From positions 2,406,604 to 2,470,603 of the forward strand of contig JALIGW010000062.1 in NCBI GenBank assembly GCA_023053685.1: a stretch of DNA of 64,000 nucleotides, written 5' to 3'. How positions within the stretch are numbered: the first letter of the stretch is position 1; every line of letters begins with the position of its first letter. Below the pieces are notes generated by a model that was not told where the DNA came from, searched no databases, and saw only the letters and a list, made by a program, of their open reading frames with translations. The translations under genes were made by a program, and so were the position numbers. The DNA comes from Diadophis punctatus similis (taxonomy: Eukaryota; Chordata; Lepidosauria; Squamata; Dipsadidae). Below are positions 11,110 to 22,355 of this stretch, one piece after another.

Positions 11110-11308
11110 ATAGCAATAGCACTTTTCTTATATACCGCTTCATAGTGCTTTACAGCACTCTCTAAGCGGTTTACAGAGTTCAGCATATTGCCCCCAACAA
11201 TCTGGGTCCTCATTTTACCTACCTCGGAAGGATGGAAGGCTGAGTCAACCTTGAGCCTAGTGAGATTTGAACAGCTGAACTGTTGAACTAGCAGTCAGCC
11301 TGCAATTT
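11110..11308 (-). mobile_element. tRNA-derived squamate SINE, head truncated
   Basis: The complement ends in a tail CGGTATATAAGAAAAGTGCT followed by ATTGCTA, preceded by the CTCTGTAAACCGCTTAGAGA block and the AGGTAGGTAAAATGAGGACC block. The tRNA head at the right is partly lost. The same family occurs at 38326, 46911, 47691, 50568 and 54985. Confidence 0.8.
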
Positions 11309-12702
11309 AAATACGTATATACGCTGCGCTGGGCTCTTTATGGGGGGGGGGGTAGAGAGGAAAAGAAGCTCAGCCTTGGTCTTGAGTTTTTTTGTTGGGA
11401 AACCCGAATTGGGAGGGGTCTTTGCTGAGCCCACCCTCGCCTCTCTTCTGCCTGACTCCATGTCTGAACTTGCCTGCAGTCATTTCAGGGGAAAGCAGAT
11501 GGGTGATCCGGCAATTGCAAGCGATGCGTGGAGAAGCTCACAAGGACCCCGGAGAAGAATTCAGGGGAGAAGAATTCAGGGGTTCCCTGGCTGACTGCAG
11601 AATGCTCAGGCTGCGTGGCTGTGGCTTTGCTGCTTCCAGCTCTGTAATAATGCTTGAAATGCTTTCTCTTTATATTTTATCTCTCGATTTCTATGTGCTG
11701 GCGATGCATAGATTGAGTTCCCTGAACCACAAATCCACCATTTCACATTAGCCGGGCTGAGCATGTTGCACAACACAAAGCCACTCTGTCCCCCAAATGC
11801 TTGGAGTTCCCTGTTGTTGTTTTTGAGAATTATCTTTATTTTCATTAGCTTCATGCCTCGACCAGAGAGTATATATTTTCACGGAAATGTAGGTCTGGGT
11901 GTGGGCAATGGTACGGCTGTCATAACTCCTCAGAAATCGGAGAGTCCATTAAGCAAGAAATCATGTTTCAGTTTGTAGGCCTTTAATGATGGGTCTTAAG
12001 TCGTTGTGCAGCTGACTGCAGTTTTCCAAGGCTGCGCACATTTGGTGTGTCTGCTTGAGCCTGGCACGGCTACCAACGGCTCCGCTGAATGGGGTTCCTG
12101 ACTGCCTACCGTGGAGAAGAGCACGGAGTTCCTGGCTTCCTCTCAGGCATGCCTGGGCTGCAAACTCTGCTGCGCCATCAGCCGGAACTCGGTGTCGAGT
12201 ACTCCATGGGGTGCACATTTAGCAGCTGATCTGGATTTGAGGTCAGAGTTTGGGAGGGTGGGTAAAAGCCACATCCGAATTTCTGGCGACTGAACACACG
12301 GGAGTCCCACCTGTAGCCAGGAGTAAAAGTGCCTTTATCTGCCAGGTGGTGAGCATCCAGAAAGGACCAGGTCAGTTCCTGCCGATGTGGGAAAGCAGAA
12401 CTTGGCCAGCCACGGAGGCCCTGATCCCTTTGCAGAGGAGGCTTTCATGAGAAGATGTTCTCCTGAGACTGGGAGGTTTGTGCCCTGTGTAGTTGCACCA
12501 GGCTGGGGTGGGCAAGAGCCCCTTCCCTGATGCGGAAGGCTCCTGTTCGGCCACATCTAGCGCCCTTTCATTCAACAGCCTCCATTTTGTCTTTATTGAC
12601 TGGGATAGACATGTTTTGAATTAGAACGGGGACGAGGCTTCACTCCTACGGCCAGTTGCTGGAGTCCCGTTGCTTTCTCTAGGAGTGAGAGTCCCTAAAA
12701 AC
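11309..12702. other. Intron, no recognised feature
   Basis: About 1.4 kb without an identified gene or repeat. A short perfect tandem AGAATTCAGGGG occurs near 11558-11582. Confidence 0.4.
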
Positions 12703-12714
12703 GAAATGAGGTCA

Positions 12715-13180
12715 TATTCGAAAGCTGGTGAAATATGATGGACTAGATTTGAAAACATGAGAATGAATGATATATTATTCCCCACAGCAAAGGGAAGCAG
12801 AGATGGTTAAACTGATTGTTTTATCCAAATAAGAGATTGTATTTAATTTAATTTTATCCCTATTTTGAAATGGCTTCCGGATTTTGTGTTTGCAATGAGA
12901 AAAAAATAATGAAACTTGGATTCTGTTTTTGTAAACTAGACAAGCTTATTGTTATAGAAATGGCTTGTACATACTGTTGTGTAAAGGCAAAAAGTTGTGG
13001 TTGTATTGTTACCCTTCTACTGTGCTAAAGAGAGTCGGAAGTTGGTGCTTTCTTCTTTTTTCTTTTCTCCCACTAACTATACCCCCTCTTTTTCCCTCCC
13101 TCTCTTCTTACTTTTCCATGGTTTTTTTCTTTGTATTTTATACTTCGATAAACTAATAAAAAAGTTAAGAGAAAAAAAAT
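12715..13180 (+). mobile_element. Retroposed 3' end with poly(A) and target duplication
   Basis: A 12-bp direct repeat GAAATGAGGTCA flanks the segment (12703-12714 and 13181-13192). The insert is A+T-rich, contains a pyrimidine tract (about 13050-13115), AATAAA at 13155-13160 and an A-rich end. This is the form of a truncated, plus-strand retroposition. The 3'UTR-like composition suggests an L1, but no coding homology remains to prove it; a processed transcript is possible. Confidence 0.72.
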
Positions 13181-13374
13181 GAAATGAGGTCAGGCAGAGA
13201 CTAATTCTATTGGGTTTGTCTGCCATCCTAAACTGCTCTGGGGGGCTCTGAGACAAGAGGGTCCTACTCAGAGGGGCCTCTGGCTGGGGCTGGGGCATTC
13301 TTCCTGGCCCACCTTGGCCTCTTGGCAGCTTTGATATCCTTGACCCTGGTGTCTGTGGAGACTCCCAGTCATCC

Positions 13375-13470
13375 GTGATTGTCACCGTTGTTTTCTTCAG
13401 AGAGAAAACAAGGAAGTCCGGTTGCCTCTTGAAAAGCACCTTTGGGATCTTGACCCTGATGTCCTCCTGG
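13375..13470 (+). repeat. Repeat family A fragment
   Basis: Contains the block AAAACAAGGAAGTCCGGTTG followed by CCTCTTGAAAAGCACC, shared with copies at 18975-19230 and 50440-50945. The hammerhead-like part of the family is missing here. Confidence 0.6.
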
Positions 13471-13477
13471 CCCTCTC

Positions 13478-13493
13478 GGGGGGGGGGGGGGGG
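13478..13493. repeat. Poly(G) run, about 16 bp
   Basis: Uninterrupted G run. Runs of this length are prone to sequencing and assembly error; others occur at 34167 and 5701. Confidence 0.85.
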
Positions 13494-14397
13494 CTGGGGG
13501 TGCGAGGCCCTGTGCTATGGCCAGGGTGTTGGTGGGGAAGAGTTCAGGCCGGAGACTCAGCTGTGGGGGCTGCCCCAGGGGCTGCCCTTTTCCTGTTCCC
13601 ATTGTAGTGAAGCTTCTGGGGGAAACTATCCACTGACATGGGGTGAGACGTGATCAGGTGCTGAGGGTGGCAATTGTTGTGTCTCTGTCCTGGCTCCGCC
13701 ATCCAGGTTCTTTCCCAGCATCTGCTGTGGTGGCTGTGGCTGTGGGATCCTCCTGGAGTCCGGGACTTCCCATCTTTACTCGTGGGTGGGTAGGTGGCCT
13801 CCCTCAGACAGAACCAGGGGGGGGGGCTGCATCGTGTCCCTTGCACTTTCAGCTCCTGCTTGAAGAACTGGGCACGAATCCATCGGGGCGCCAGTTGCTA
13901 CCATTCACAGTCACCCTGCCTCTGTTGGAGGAGAAATTGCAATGGGGAAGGAGGAGGAGGAGTGGGGCCTTAGGGCTAGAGAGGCCTTTCCTTGGGGTGG
14001 GGCTGAAATTGGGAGCCCCTCACTGAGGGGGCTGGTCTGGGAATCCCCCTGTGGAAGGACTCCTGTTTGCAGCCCTGAGGAATCCCCCAGGCTACAAATA
14101 CCACAACCTCCTCCCCATGGAAGCCTTGCCTGGCCTGGAGCGAACCATCTGCAGGGCCATGGACACGGCTGCAGCAGGGACAGACCCCACGGAGGCCCTC
14201 CGAGGCAGACCTCCGCTCTTGCACAGTTGAGCAAGCAGGGACTCTGAATTGAGTCATGCTTCTCTAAGGGGGATTTTGTGCCTCTGAAAATGGAAACATC
14301 TGCTCGGAAACTGATGCACCTGCTGGCGGTCGGCTTGGCCAAATGTGGCTGCTCAAAATGGAGGCAGAAAGACAAGCCAGCCTCCCTCCCTGTGTTC
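13494..14397. other. Intron, no recognised feature
   Basis: About 900 bp of GC-rich sequence with overlapping chance open frames on both strands. No recognisable domain. Confidence 0.4.
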
Positions 14398-14917
14398 TCT
14401 TTCTCTTAATACCACTCTATAAAGCCTTAGTAAGACCACACCTAGAGTACTGCATCCAGTTTTGGTAACCACACTATAATAAAAAAGACATTGGGACTCT
14501 AGAAAGAGTGCAGAGAAGAGCAACCAAGATGATGAGGGGATTGGAGGCTCAAACATACGATGAACGGTTGCAGGAACCAGGCATGGCTAGTCTAGTGAAG
14601 AAAAGGACCAGGGGAGACAGTCTTCCAATATTCGAGGGGCTGCCACAGAGAGGAGGGGGTCAAGCTATTTTCCCAGGCACCTGAAGGCCAGGCAAGGAAC
14701 AATGAATGGAAACTGATCAAGGAGAGATTCAACGTGGAAATGAGACATTTTCTGACAGTGAGAATGATCAACCAATGGAACAGAAGTTGCCTTCAGAAGT
14801 TGTGGGAGCTTCATCACTGGAGGCTTCCAAGAAGAGACTGGACTGCCATCTGTCGGAAATGGTGTAGGGTCTCCTGCTTGAGCAGGGGTTGGACTAGATG
14901 ACCTACAAGGCCCCTTT
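14398..14917 (+). mobile_element. CR1 LINE 3' region
   Basis: About 520 bp of CR1 starting in the last part of ORF2. The translated block around AAGACCACACCTAGAGTACT reads as the RPHLEYC motif near the CR1 C-terminus. It is followed by the standard 3'UTR with GGGTCTCCTGCTTGAGCAGG. Stops and indels show it is dead. The usual TATTCTG end is replaced at about 14918 by an L1 tail. Confidence 0.85.
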
Positions 14918-14924
14918 GCACAAA

Positions 14925-15392
14925 ACTGGAAAAGTGAAGAGATCCCTACTGGTGAGAATGTGATTAGGAAGATATTAGAATATGCAGAAATGAATAGATT
15001 AACGCTTGCAATTAAGGAGAAAGAACAAACTGAATATTATATGATATGGGAATTATTTTATTAATGGATAGAGAATAAAAATGGAAGTTAGAAATAAAAG
15101 GAGATCAGTGAAGAGTAGAAAATACGTTAAGAGAGAGATGTAAACAATATGATTATGACTATTAGGATTATTATCATTATTATTATACTCCTATTAGAAG
15201 ATATGTTAAGGGGGAGAAATGAATAGGTTTACTATGTTCAATACTATAATTGTCACATCAGAGAATTAATATCAAATGTAATGAATACTGTTGTAAATTT
15301 TGATGGTTATTGCACAAAGATATTTGTACCCAGGCGACACCCTGTTTAAGGGAAGATGGAATGTTTATATTAAAAAAACTTTTTCACCCCTC
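14925..15392 (+). mobile_element. L1 LINE 3' end, 5'-truncated
   Basis: The start translates as NWKSEEIPTGENVIRKILEY and then KEKEQTEYYMIWELFY with a stop, the C-terminus of an L1 ORF2 related to the copy at 872-1380. An A+T-rich 3'UTR and a short A run follow (about 15370-15380). It directly follows the CR1 fragment, so it probably replaced the CR1 3' tip on insertion. No clear target duplication seen. Confidence 0.75.
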
Positions 15393-15983
15393 CCCTCCCC
15401 CCTCCGGTCTGGGGAAGAGCCGTCTGATGATGCCTTGAGCCCTCTGAACAGCTGAGGGTCTGCTTCTCTCAGTGGGGCGGTCAGGGGAGGAGGGCAGCTG
15501 GCCAGAGACTGTGGCATCCTAGGCATTCTTCGATTGCAGCTGGGTTCTCACAACAGCCTTGAGAGGGAGGCCAGGTGGAGGGAGGGCCATGGGGAGGGTC
15601 AGTTTCCAGCTGAGTGAACCTCTGAGCCACCAGTTCGTGGCCCATCTTCATCCAGGCATTCCCTCTGACAGTCGGGAAGAGAGAGAGAGAGCCGGACTGG
15701 CTGTGAATGATTGTCCGGATGATCCTTTCCCTGAGTGTCCTTGGAATTCTTCAGTGCGGCTGGCCCAGCAGCGACTGGCATGGTGGGGCAGGCCTCTCGG
15801 TCATGGAGACTCCCAGAGTTAAACTGCTATTTCGTTGCCCTGAAAGGGAATATTTGGAGACTGAATGTGTGGTTTCCCTTGGGTGTTTTTTTTTTTTTCT
15901 TTTCTTCTCTGTCTCTCCGCTCCCTTTTAAATGCACTTCCACTCCAGTGGCTAAGGGAGTTGATTAATGTTATGGCTATAATC
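15393..15983. other. Intron, no recognised feature
   Basis: About 590 bp, with a 12-bp T run near 15887-15898. Nothing else recognised. Confidence 0.4.
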
Positions 15984-16052
15984 TTTTTCTGCAGGAGGGT
16001 CTCTGGGAGAATTAAATAAATTTTTCTGCAGGAGGGTCTCTGGGAGAATTAA
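15984..16052. repeat. 32-bp tandem duplication
   Basis: A 32-bp unit starting TTTTTCTGCAGGAGGGTCTC occurs exactly twice, at 15984-16015 and 16021-16052, separated by 5 bp. A recent local duplication, with no sign of function. Confidence 0.9.
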
Positions 16053-16930
16053 GACCATAAGAGTCTAGCAATTTCCTCCTTTAATGCTGCTGCTGTGGAA
16101 GGGGTCTGCAGGATGACAGAAGAGGAGGGTGCAGGGAAACTTCAGGAGTCACAAATTAAACAGTGGAGGCTTGGGGGGGGGCGGTTGGCATCCAGTGGCT
16201 GGAAGCCATGTTTCCAGGTGGACAGGGGGCTCCAGGGTGGTGTGGAGGGGCTGGGATGCTGCCAATGGCATGCTGAGTCCCAGGTGCCTCAGCAACAGAG
16301 CCTGGTGCCTGGAGTGTGCCAGGGCAGGACGGGGGCAGGTGCAGCCTGCCTTTCTCTGGTCCACTTTTCAGCTGAGAAACATCCGGAAGGAGCTCGCTCT
16401 GGCTGGTGCGATCCGTGGTTGTTGTGGGAGCCGCAGCCCTCAGAGAACAGCAGCTCTGGCATTCAGGAAGCCACCGGGGCGGGGATGGGGGAGGAGGCCG
16501 GAGTTGCAGGTAAACTGAAACCATGGCAAGCCAGCTTCCATCTTAAATATGTCAAAGAAAGACTTTGGGGCTTCTCTGAGCTCCTTCAGGGACCGCCCTG
16601 GTCTGTGCTTCTTGCCCATGGACTGTCAGCAGTCGATCTAGTGTAGCTCTTTTGCCATCTGTGTTTGATCCTCCCTGCCCCCACCCCACCCCACCCCCCA
16701 ATTCCACTGCTCTGTTCAAGAAGGTGCGCCCCGGGATGACTCCAAAAGGATGGGCTTGAAGGGACGGTGGGCATTTCCCTTGCAAGGATCCTGAGTGATG
16801 TTGGGGGACATGAGGAGGGGGGCTGCAAGGAGGAGGTGGCCATCTACTGCGTCTCTGAACTCTTTCCTTCCGTCTAAATCGCCCTCTGAGCCAAGGGTCA
16901 CTCGTCCTGGTCAGTCTCTCACTAGTAGGT
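16053..16930. other. Intron, no recognised feature
   Basis: About 880 bp of GC-rich sequence with no recognised gene or repeat. Confidence 0.4.
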
Positions 16931-17031
16931 GTCTCCTGAACTCGAGACCTTCACACACCCATGCTGTGCAACTGCACAGGGCTCAGCTCTGCCCTCCATT
17001 CTGCTGAATGCCTCCCCAAAGCCCAGAGAAG
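16931..17031 (+). repeat. Local repeat module, copy 1
   Basis: About 97 bp with TGCAACTGCACAGGGCTCAG in its middle. It is matched without visible differences by the reverse complement at about 18626-18722 and with a few changes by 18345-18430. Not a family I recognise. Confidence 0.85.
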
Positions 17032-18344
17032 GAGGGCCTGCTTGAGGAATCAGAGGGTGGTGGGTGAAGCCGGAAGCACACAGTGGGTGTGTTGCACAGC
17101 AGCCCCTCCCTCTCCTGGGGCTCCTTTTGCAGACCCTCCATCTATTCTCTCCCCCAATTGTGGACATTTGCTGGCATCTCTTCTTCCTCAGGCACCAATG
17201 TTGTTTTTAACAGAGTGCCCAGAGAGCTCCAACCTCCCTCTCAAAGATCCAGCTGGAAAATGCTGAGGAAGCTGCATTTCCCTGTGGGAAGCTGAAGTGG
17301 GCGGCGGTGGGGGGGGGGCAGCCAGTCCTTTGCAGCTCGAGAGAGAGCCAGCTGGGGAACCTGGGCAGCTGGCTGCTCCCAATTTTGATGGGCACAAGCT
17401 CTGCCTGCCACCAACGTGACCCTCCTGTTGTATAAACAGAGGGGCTGCTCAGAGAGAACAATGGCGTGGCTGCCTCCGTAGGTGGGGGGGAGGCATCCGC
17501 TGTATTTTGGCAACAACCCCCTCCAGGAGAGCTCCGGCAGACACCTCCCCAGCTGGGCAGGGTGGGGCTTTCACACAGGAAATGCCAAAGATTGGGGGGG
17601 GGGGCCTTTGGTCCTCTACCCCAACCCCCAGTCCATGGCACCAGGCATGCCAGAAACCGGGCCATGCAAACAAGTGAAGCCCCATCTGTGGGATGCAGGC
17701 AGCATGGAAACCAGGCCCCTCCGGTCCACGGGAAAACCTCTGGATGGAACCCTGGTGCCCAAAAGTTTACCCCTTCTCTAGGGTTAGCAGACGCGGACAC
17801 ACGTCCTGGAAGAGACTCCCCAAATGGTTGGAGTCCCTGAGGAGAGACCCCCTTTCTCTCTCCTTAATGGGTGAAGAAATGAAGTCACTCGAGGCTGGGC
17901 TTCCTCCCGGCCAGGGTCATTGGGCCTCCCTGCTTCTTCTCGGTCCAACCGTGTCGGCCTGGCTCAGCTCCCAGATGCTCCCAAGCCGAGAAAAACCAAG
18001 CCAGGCATTTCTGGCCTTTTCTGTTCAATGCAGAACCTAACAGTCATTTGTTTGCCCCTCAATCTCCCAACTTCCTTTTTCAGCAAAGAGCTTGGAGATG
18101 GGAAGGAGGGCTTCGGCTACCGAGGACCCCAGTTGTCACAGGAATCAGAGCTGGTGTCACCTGGAAGCAGCACTGCTTGTGCTGATGGACAAAGGATGTT
18201 GGTGGTTCCTGGAGGGGGGACTTTTGGGGGGGGTTCAGTGTCATCAGGCAGGTATCCTGAACAATCTGTGATGTTGGCAGGCACCATTTCAAGTGGTTCA
18301 GCTGCTCCCGGAGTGGGTGTGCCACTTGCTGTGTCAGGGAAGAG
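17032..18344. other. Intron, no recognised feature
   Basis: About 1.3 kb lying between module copies 1 and 2. GC-rich, many chance open frames, no recognisable domain. Confidence 0.4.
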
Positions 18345-18445
18345 CACCTTCACACCCACACAATGCAACTGCACAGGGCTCAGCTCTGCCCTCCATTCTG
18401 CTGAACGCCTCCCCAAAGCCCAGAGAGATGACCCACCGGTGGGGG
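18345..18445 (+). repeat. Local repeat module, copy 2
   Basis: Direct copy of the 16931-17031 module with a few substitutions, continued by GATGACCCACCGGTGGGGG. That extension is also found, inverted, in copy 3. Confidence 0.8.
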
Positions 18446-18599
18446 ACCAGGAACTGTCCAAGTGCCTCAGACGCTGCACAGGTGAAGGCCTGGCTTGGTC
18501 AGACAAGCCCAAGGAAGCCTCTGCCAGGCATCTTTGCCGATGCCCTAGCCAGCTGCAGCCCAGGGTCTGTGCAGTGTCTCCAGCATGAGGCTGGTTCCT

Positions 18600-18722
18600 C
18601 ATCCCCCCACTGGTGGGTCATCCCTCTGGGCTTTGGGGAGGCATTCAGCAGAATGGAGGGCAGAGCTGAGCCCTGTGCAGTTGCACAGCATGGGTGTGTG
18701 AAGGTCTCGAGTTCAGGAGAAA
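18600..18722 (-). repeat. Local repeat module, copy 3 (inverted)
   Basis: Reverse complement of the module: the first 25 bp match the extension of copy 2 and the rest matches copy 1. It runs straight into a CR1 3' end on the right. Copies 2 and 3 could form a hairpin with a loop of about 155 bp. Confidence 0.82.
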
Positions 18723-18905
18723 CTTTTTGACAGTGAGAACGATAAATCAGTGGAATGGCTTCCCTCCTAAACTTGTGGGTGCTCCAACACTGGAGGTACT
18801 TAAGAAGAGATTGGACAACTATTTGTCCAGAGTGATATAGGGTGTCCTGCTTTGAGTAGCAGGTTGGACTAGGTCCCTTCCAAGACTGTTATTCTGTATT
18901 CTGTA
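18708..18905 (+). mobile_element. CR1 LINE 3' end
   Basis: About 200 bp of the CR1 3' module beginning CAGGAGAAACTTTTTGACAG and ending TTATTCTG, 5'-truncated. Its start overlaps the end of the inverted repeat module at 18600-18722. Confidence 0.82.
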
Positions 18906-18974
18906 AGAATAAGATCTAGGAAATAGGAATGGATTTCCAGAGGAAAAATTGCAGACTCCAGGAACCATTTGCTC

Positions 18975-19230
18975 CACTCAGGTGGCCCTGAGGACACAGA
19001 TAAACCTCCAGGTGCTTCAACGACCCTCTAAAAGGATGCAAATGAACAGCTGTCTGCAAGGAATATAAATCCTTCCATTCCCCTCCATCCAGTCAGAGTT
19101 GAAGAAGCTTCTTGGATGAGAAGCAAAACGTCTTCAAAAGGAAAAAACAAGAAAGTCCAGTTACCTCCTGAAAAAGCACCCTTGGGACAACCAGGACCTG
19201 GATGACTGAGAATCTCTACAGACATTTAGG
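18975..19230 (+). repeat. Repeat family A, longest uninterrupted copy
   Basis: About 255 bp. It matches the reverse complement of 50440-50567 plus 50796-50945 over both halves (AAAAGGATGCAAATGA and CTGTCTGCAAGGAATATAAA blocks). It contains GAAGAAGCTTCTTGGATGAG, AAGCAAAACGTCTTC and GAAAGTCCAGTTACC. The GATGA plus AAACGTC arrangement recalls a degraded hammerhead-ribozyme core as found in Penelope-like elements; that link is inference. No reading frame. Confidence 0.65.
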
Positions 19231-20149
19231 AAATCGGTTTCATCCAGGAATGCTTGATTTTTCTGCTACCGTATTTTCTAGAAATGAAAAATAGAATGCC
19301 TATAATTGGAAATAAGAGATTATAGTTTGGAGAAGGCGGGCACTTTGCTATCCCTTCAAGGCTTCTTCCCCATTGTGGAGGGAAGCACTAATTATTGCAA
19401 TCAGCATCTCTCTTAATTGATCCCTCCTGACCAGTATTAGCCTAAAGGGAGCTGGTTCTACATTACTGGGAGAGCCCCATCTTTTACTGGCACCCTGTTT
19501 GCAGCCCCAGGGATACAAGTTGAAACTGATCAAGCAAAAGCATAATAAGCTGCCCTGCTGGCCTCTTCTTGTCTGACATAGTAAAAGAGTCATTAGTCTG
19601 GAAATGGATCTGAAAAAAAACCACAAAGTCTTCACAATTCACCACAAATGAGTCAAGGAAGTCTCCTGCAGCCCTGCTGGTCTGAAGCAGCTCTCGCATC
19701 AGCCAGAACATCTCCCTCAAGCAAGTCCCAGCAAGTTCAAGGGAGGCACGGACCCTCCCCCCCTTTTTCCTTCCACTGTCATAACAAAAGATTCCCGATA
19801 AACTTAAGCTGTGCTTGGTCATGTTCGCTGCTTAGTTTCTCCTCCCGTCACTCCAGGCATCTGCTGAGATCCTGCGTTGCCCAGAGTTCCTTGGTAACCC
19901 AGGAAAGCTGCAGGTGGCTGAGCAGGCGGAGGCTTTCCTGAGCTATCCAGGTGAGCTGGGAAAGCCCGTAATTCTAGGTTGCCACCAGTGCCATCTCTGG
20001 GGGAATTTGGCTCCTTGGTTAAAACGAGCAATGTGATGTTCTCTTCCAAGATAAAGGTGGCATTTTTGCTCTATAAAGTCAAAGCATGAAAGGGCTCGGA
20101 GCCCTTCTGGGACATCCCTGTTTTCACTTCTGTAACGGAGCTTTGCTTT
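19231..20149. other. Intron, no recognised feature
   Basis: About 920 bp between repeat family A and a CR1 remnant. Nothing recognised. Confidence 0.4.
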
Positions 20150-21345
20150 TTTGGCAGCTGGTGTACACGGCTGGCTCATATTTAAATGTTTGTCCACTAG
20201 GACTCCAAGATCCCTCTCGCAGTTACTACTGTTGAGCAAGGTACCACAGATACTGTACCTGTGCATTTTGTTTTTCTTGCCTAAATGTAGAACCTTACTT
20301 TTTTCACCATTGAATTTCATTTTGTTAGATAGCGCCCAACGTTCAAGTCTGTCAAGATCCTTCTGTATCTTGAGCCTATCTTCTGGAGAGTTGGCTATTC
20401 CTGCCAGTTTGGTGTCATCTGCAAATTTGATGAGTTCCCCATCTATTCCCTCGTCCAAGTCATTGATGAAGATGTTGAAGAGTACTGGGCCTAAAACAGA
20501 GCCTTGGGGTACTCCACTGCGTATTTCCCTCCATGTAGATGCAGCTCCATTGAGGACTACACGTTGAGTGCGGTTGGTCAGCCAGTTACGAATCCATCTG
20601 GTGGTGATGCTGTCTAACCCACATTTTTCTACTTTATTTAGTAGTAGGTTATGGTCTACTTTATCAAATGCCTTACTAAAGTCCAAGTAAATTATATCGA
20701 CAGTATTCCTCTGGTCCATTAATTTTGTCACTTTGTCAAAGAATGCAATAAGATTAGTCTGGCATTATCTGTTTTTGACAAAAACTGTTGGCTTTTGGTT
20801 ATTACTTTGTTTGCTTCTAGGTGTTTGCTGATTCGTTGCTTGATTATCTTTTCCAGAATCTTCCCTGGTATTGAGGTCAGGCTGATAGGTCTGTAGTTTC
20901 CTTGATCTGTTTTTTCCCCTTTTTTGAAGATGGGAACTACATCAGCTCTTTTCCAGTCCTCTGGCAGTTCCCCGGTGCTCCAGGATCTTTGAAAGATATA
21001 GTTCAGAGGTTCTGAGATCTCGTCTGCCAGTTCCTTCAGAAACTTGGGGTGTAATCTATCCAGTCCTGGTGATTTGAATTCGTCTAGGGTAGACATGTCT
21101 TCACTTACCATTTTCTTCCCTATTTTAACTTGTGTTCCTAATCTGTTTTTTGTGGTGCTGTTTTTGATAGGTTGGACTGTTTTTTCCCTTTGTGTAAAGA
21201 CAGATGCAAAAACCGAGTTAAGTAGTTCTGCTTTCTCCCTGTTGCTTGTCACCTTCTCCTAGCAATGGACCAATTGTTTCCTTGACTTTTTTCTTGTTTT
21301 TAACATGTTGGAAGAAGCTTTTTTTTGTTATTTTTTACTTTTATC
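20150..21345 (-). mobile_element. CR1 LINE RT fragment, antisense
   Basis: Minus-strand translation gives the CR1 reverse transcriptase over about 1.2 kb. It includes an NYRPISLTS block, DFSKAFDKVDH, SGVPQGSVLGPVLF and FADD at 20414-20425. A frameshift near 20730 splits it into two open parts (20728-21252 and 20150-20731). The element is cut at both ends: it stops within the ORF at about 20150, so the 3'UTR is missing, and it starts at about 21345. It cannot be mobile. Confidence 0.9.
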
Positions 21346-22129
21346 GCAAGTGTGCATGAGAGCAAATGCTCACCTCTTCCCCAAGTACATTAATTAGATT
21401 CCCACAGCCTCTTTTATCTCTAATGTGTGAAGCCTTCTCCATTCCCAGGGACTCAAGGGTCTGGACCCTGGGGCTGAAGGAGGTACTTAGGTTATGGTTT
21501 CCGGGTTTGGCAGCAGGCCGATATTGTCATTCTCATTCCCCCCCCTCTCTCTGTGTGTCTGTGTGTGTGTATGATTGCTTTATTCTTTGCAAAAGTCACC
21601 TTATTTGTAGGTATCAACCTCTTGAAATTGCTGCTGCTGTCCTGATTACAGGGTTGAGTTTCTGGGGCAGCAAAACATTACAGCTGAGCCTGGCTTGAGG
21701 TCTGAGGTCAACATCCTTTTCTTCCCAGAAGCCACCCTGGGATGAAGAACTTCCTTGCTCACCGAAGGCCCTGGAGATAATTCTCAGCCTTTCCAGTGTG
21801 AATCTCTGGGGTGCCGTGGCGCTGGGGGTGCCCTTGGCAGCCTCCCTCTGATGTCTTCCCCTCCTGTAACTGTGCCAGGTGATCAGACAGGCTCAGCTCT
21901 GCCCCTTTCTCTAGCCCAGCACTCTGAACGGCCACCACCTTTGGTGTTCGGTCAGTTTATAAGAGGTCAACCCTCCTCCCTTGGGGCAAAGATGTTTATG
22001 TATTATGGGGGCCCTGATGAAGAACAACTCACCATTCCTTGAATGTTCATCTGTAAATTCATACACCCCATCTGCCTATTCCACTTGAACTTAAGCCATC
22101 TCATTCTTTTATGCAATTTGATTTTATCT
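21346..22129. other. Intron with a short TG microsatellite
   Basis: About 780 bp. A (TG)n-like run of about 20 bp lies near 21550-21570. No other feature recognised. Confidence 0.45.
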
Positions 22130-22355
22130 ATTGTTAGATTTTTATCCTACCTTTATTACTTCATAAGTAACTCAGGGCAGCAAACATATTAATACTCCAA
22201 TTCCTCTCTTATTTTCCACACAACAATCCTGTGAGATGGGTTGGGCTAAAAGAGATGACCAGTCCAAAATCACCCAGCCGGCTTTCAGGCGTAAGGCAGG
22301 ACTAGAACTCACTGTCTCCTGATTTCTTCACCACCAGGCCAAACTGGCTCTCCCT
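22130..22355 (-). mobile_element. tRNA-derived SINE, second family
   Basis: The complement begins GAGAGCCAGTTTGGCCTGG (A-box region), then GTGAGTTCTAGTCCTGCC (B-box-like), then CCAACCCATCTCACAGGA, and ends in a CCCTGAGTTACTTATGA-type tail with A+T-rich repeats. The same family occurs at 29725-29960 and as a scrap at 7500-7580. It differs from the CGGTATATAAG-tail family. Confidence 0.7.

Noticed and set aside
19101..19136. Functional hammerhead ribozyme in repeat family A
   Set aside because: The core reads TGGATGA instead of CTGATGA, helix II is almost absent and one copy lacks the G before AAA. Only a distant relation is possible.
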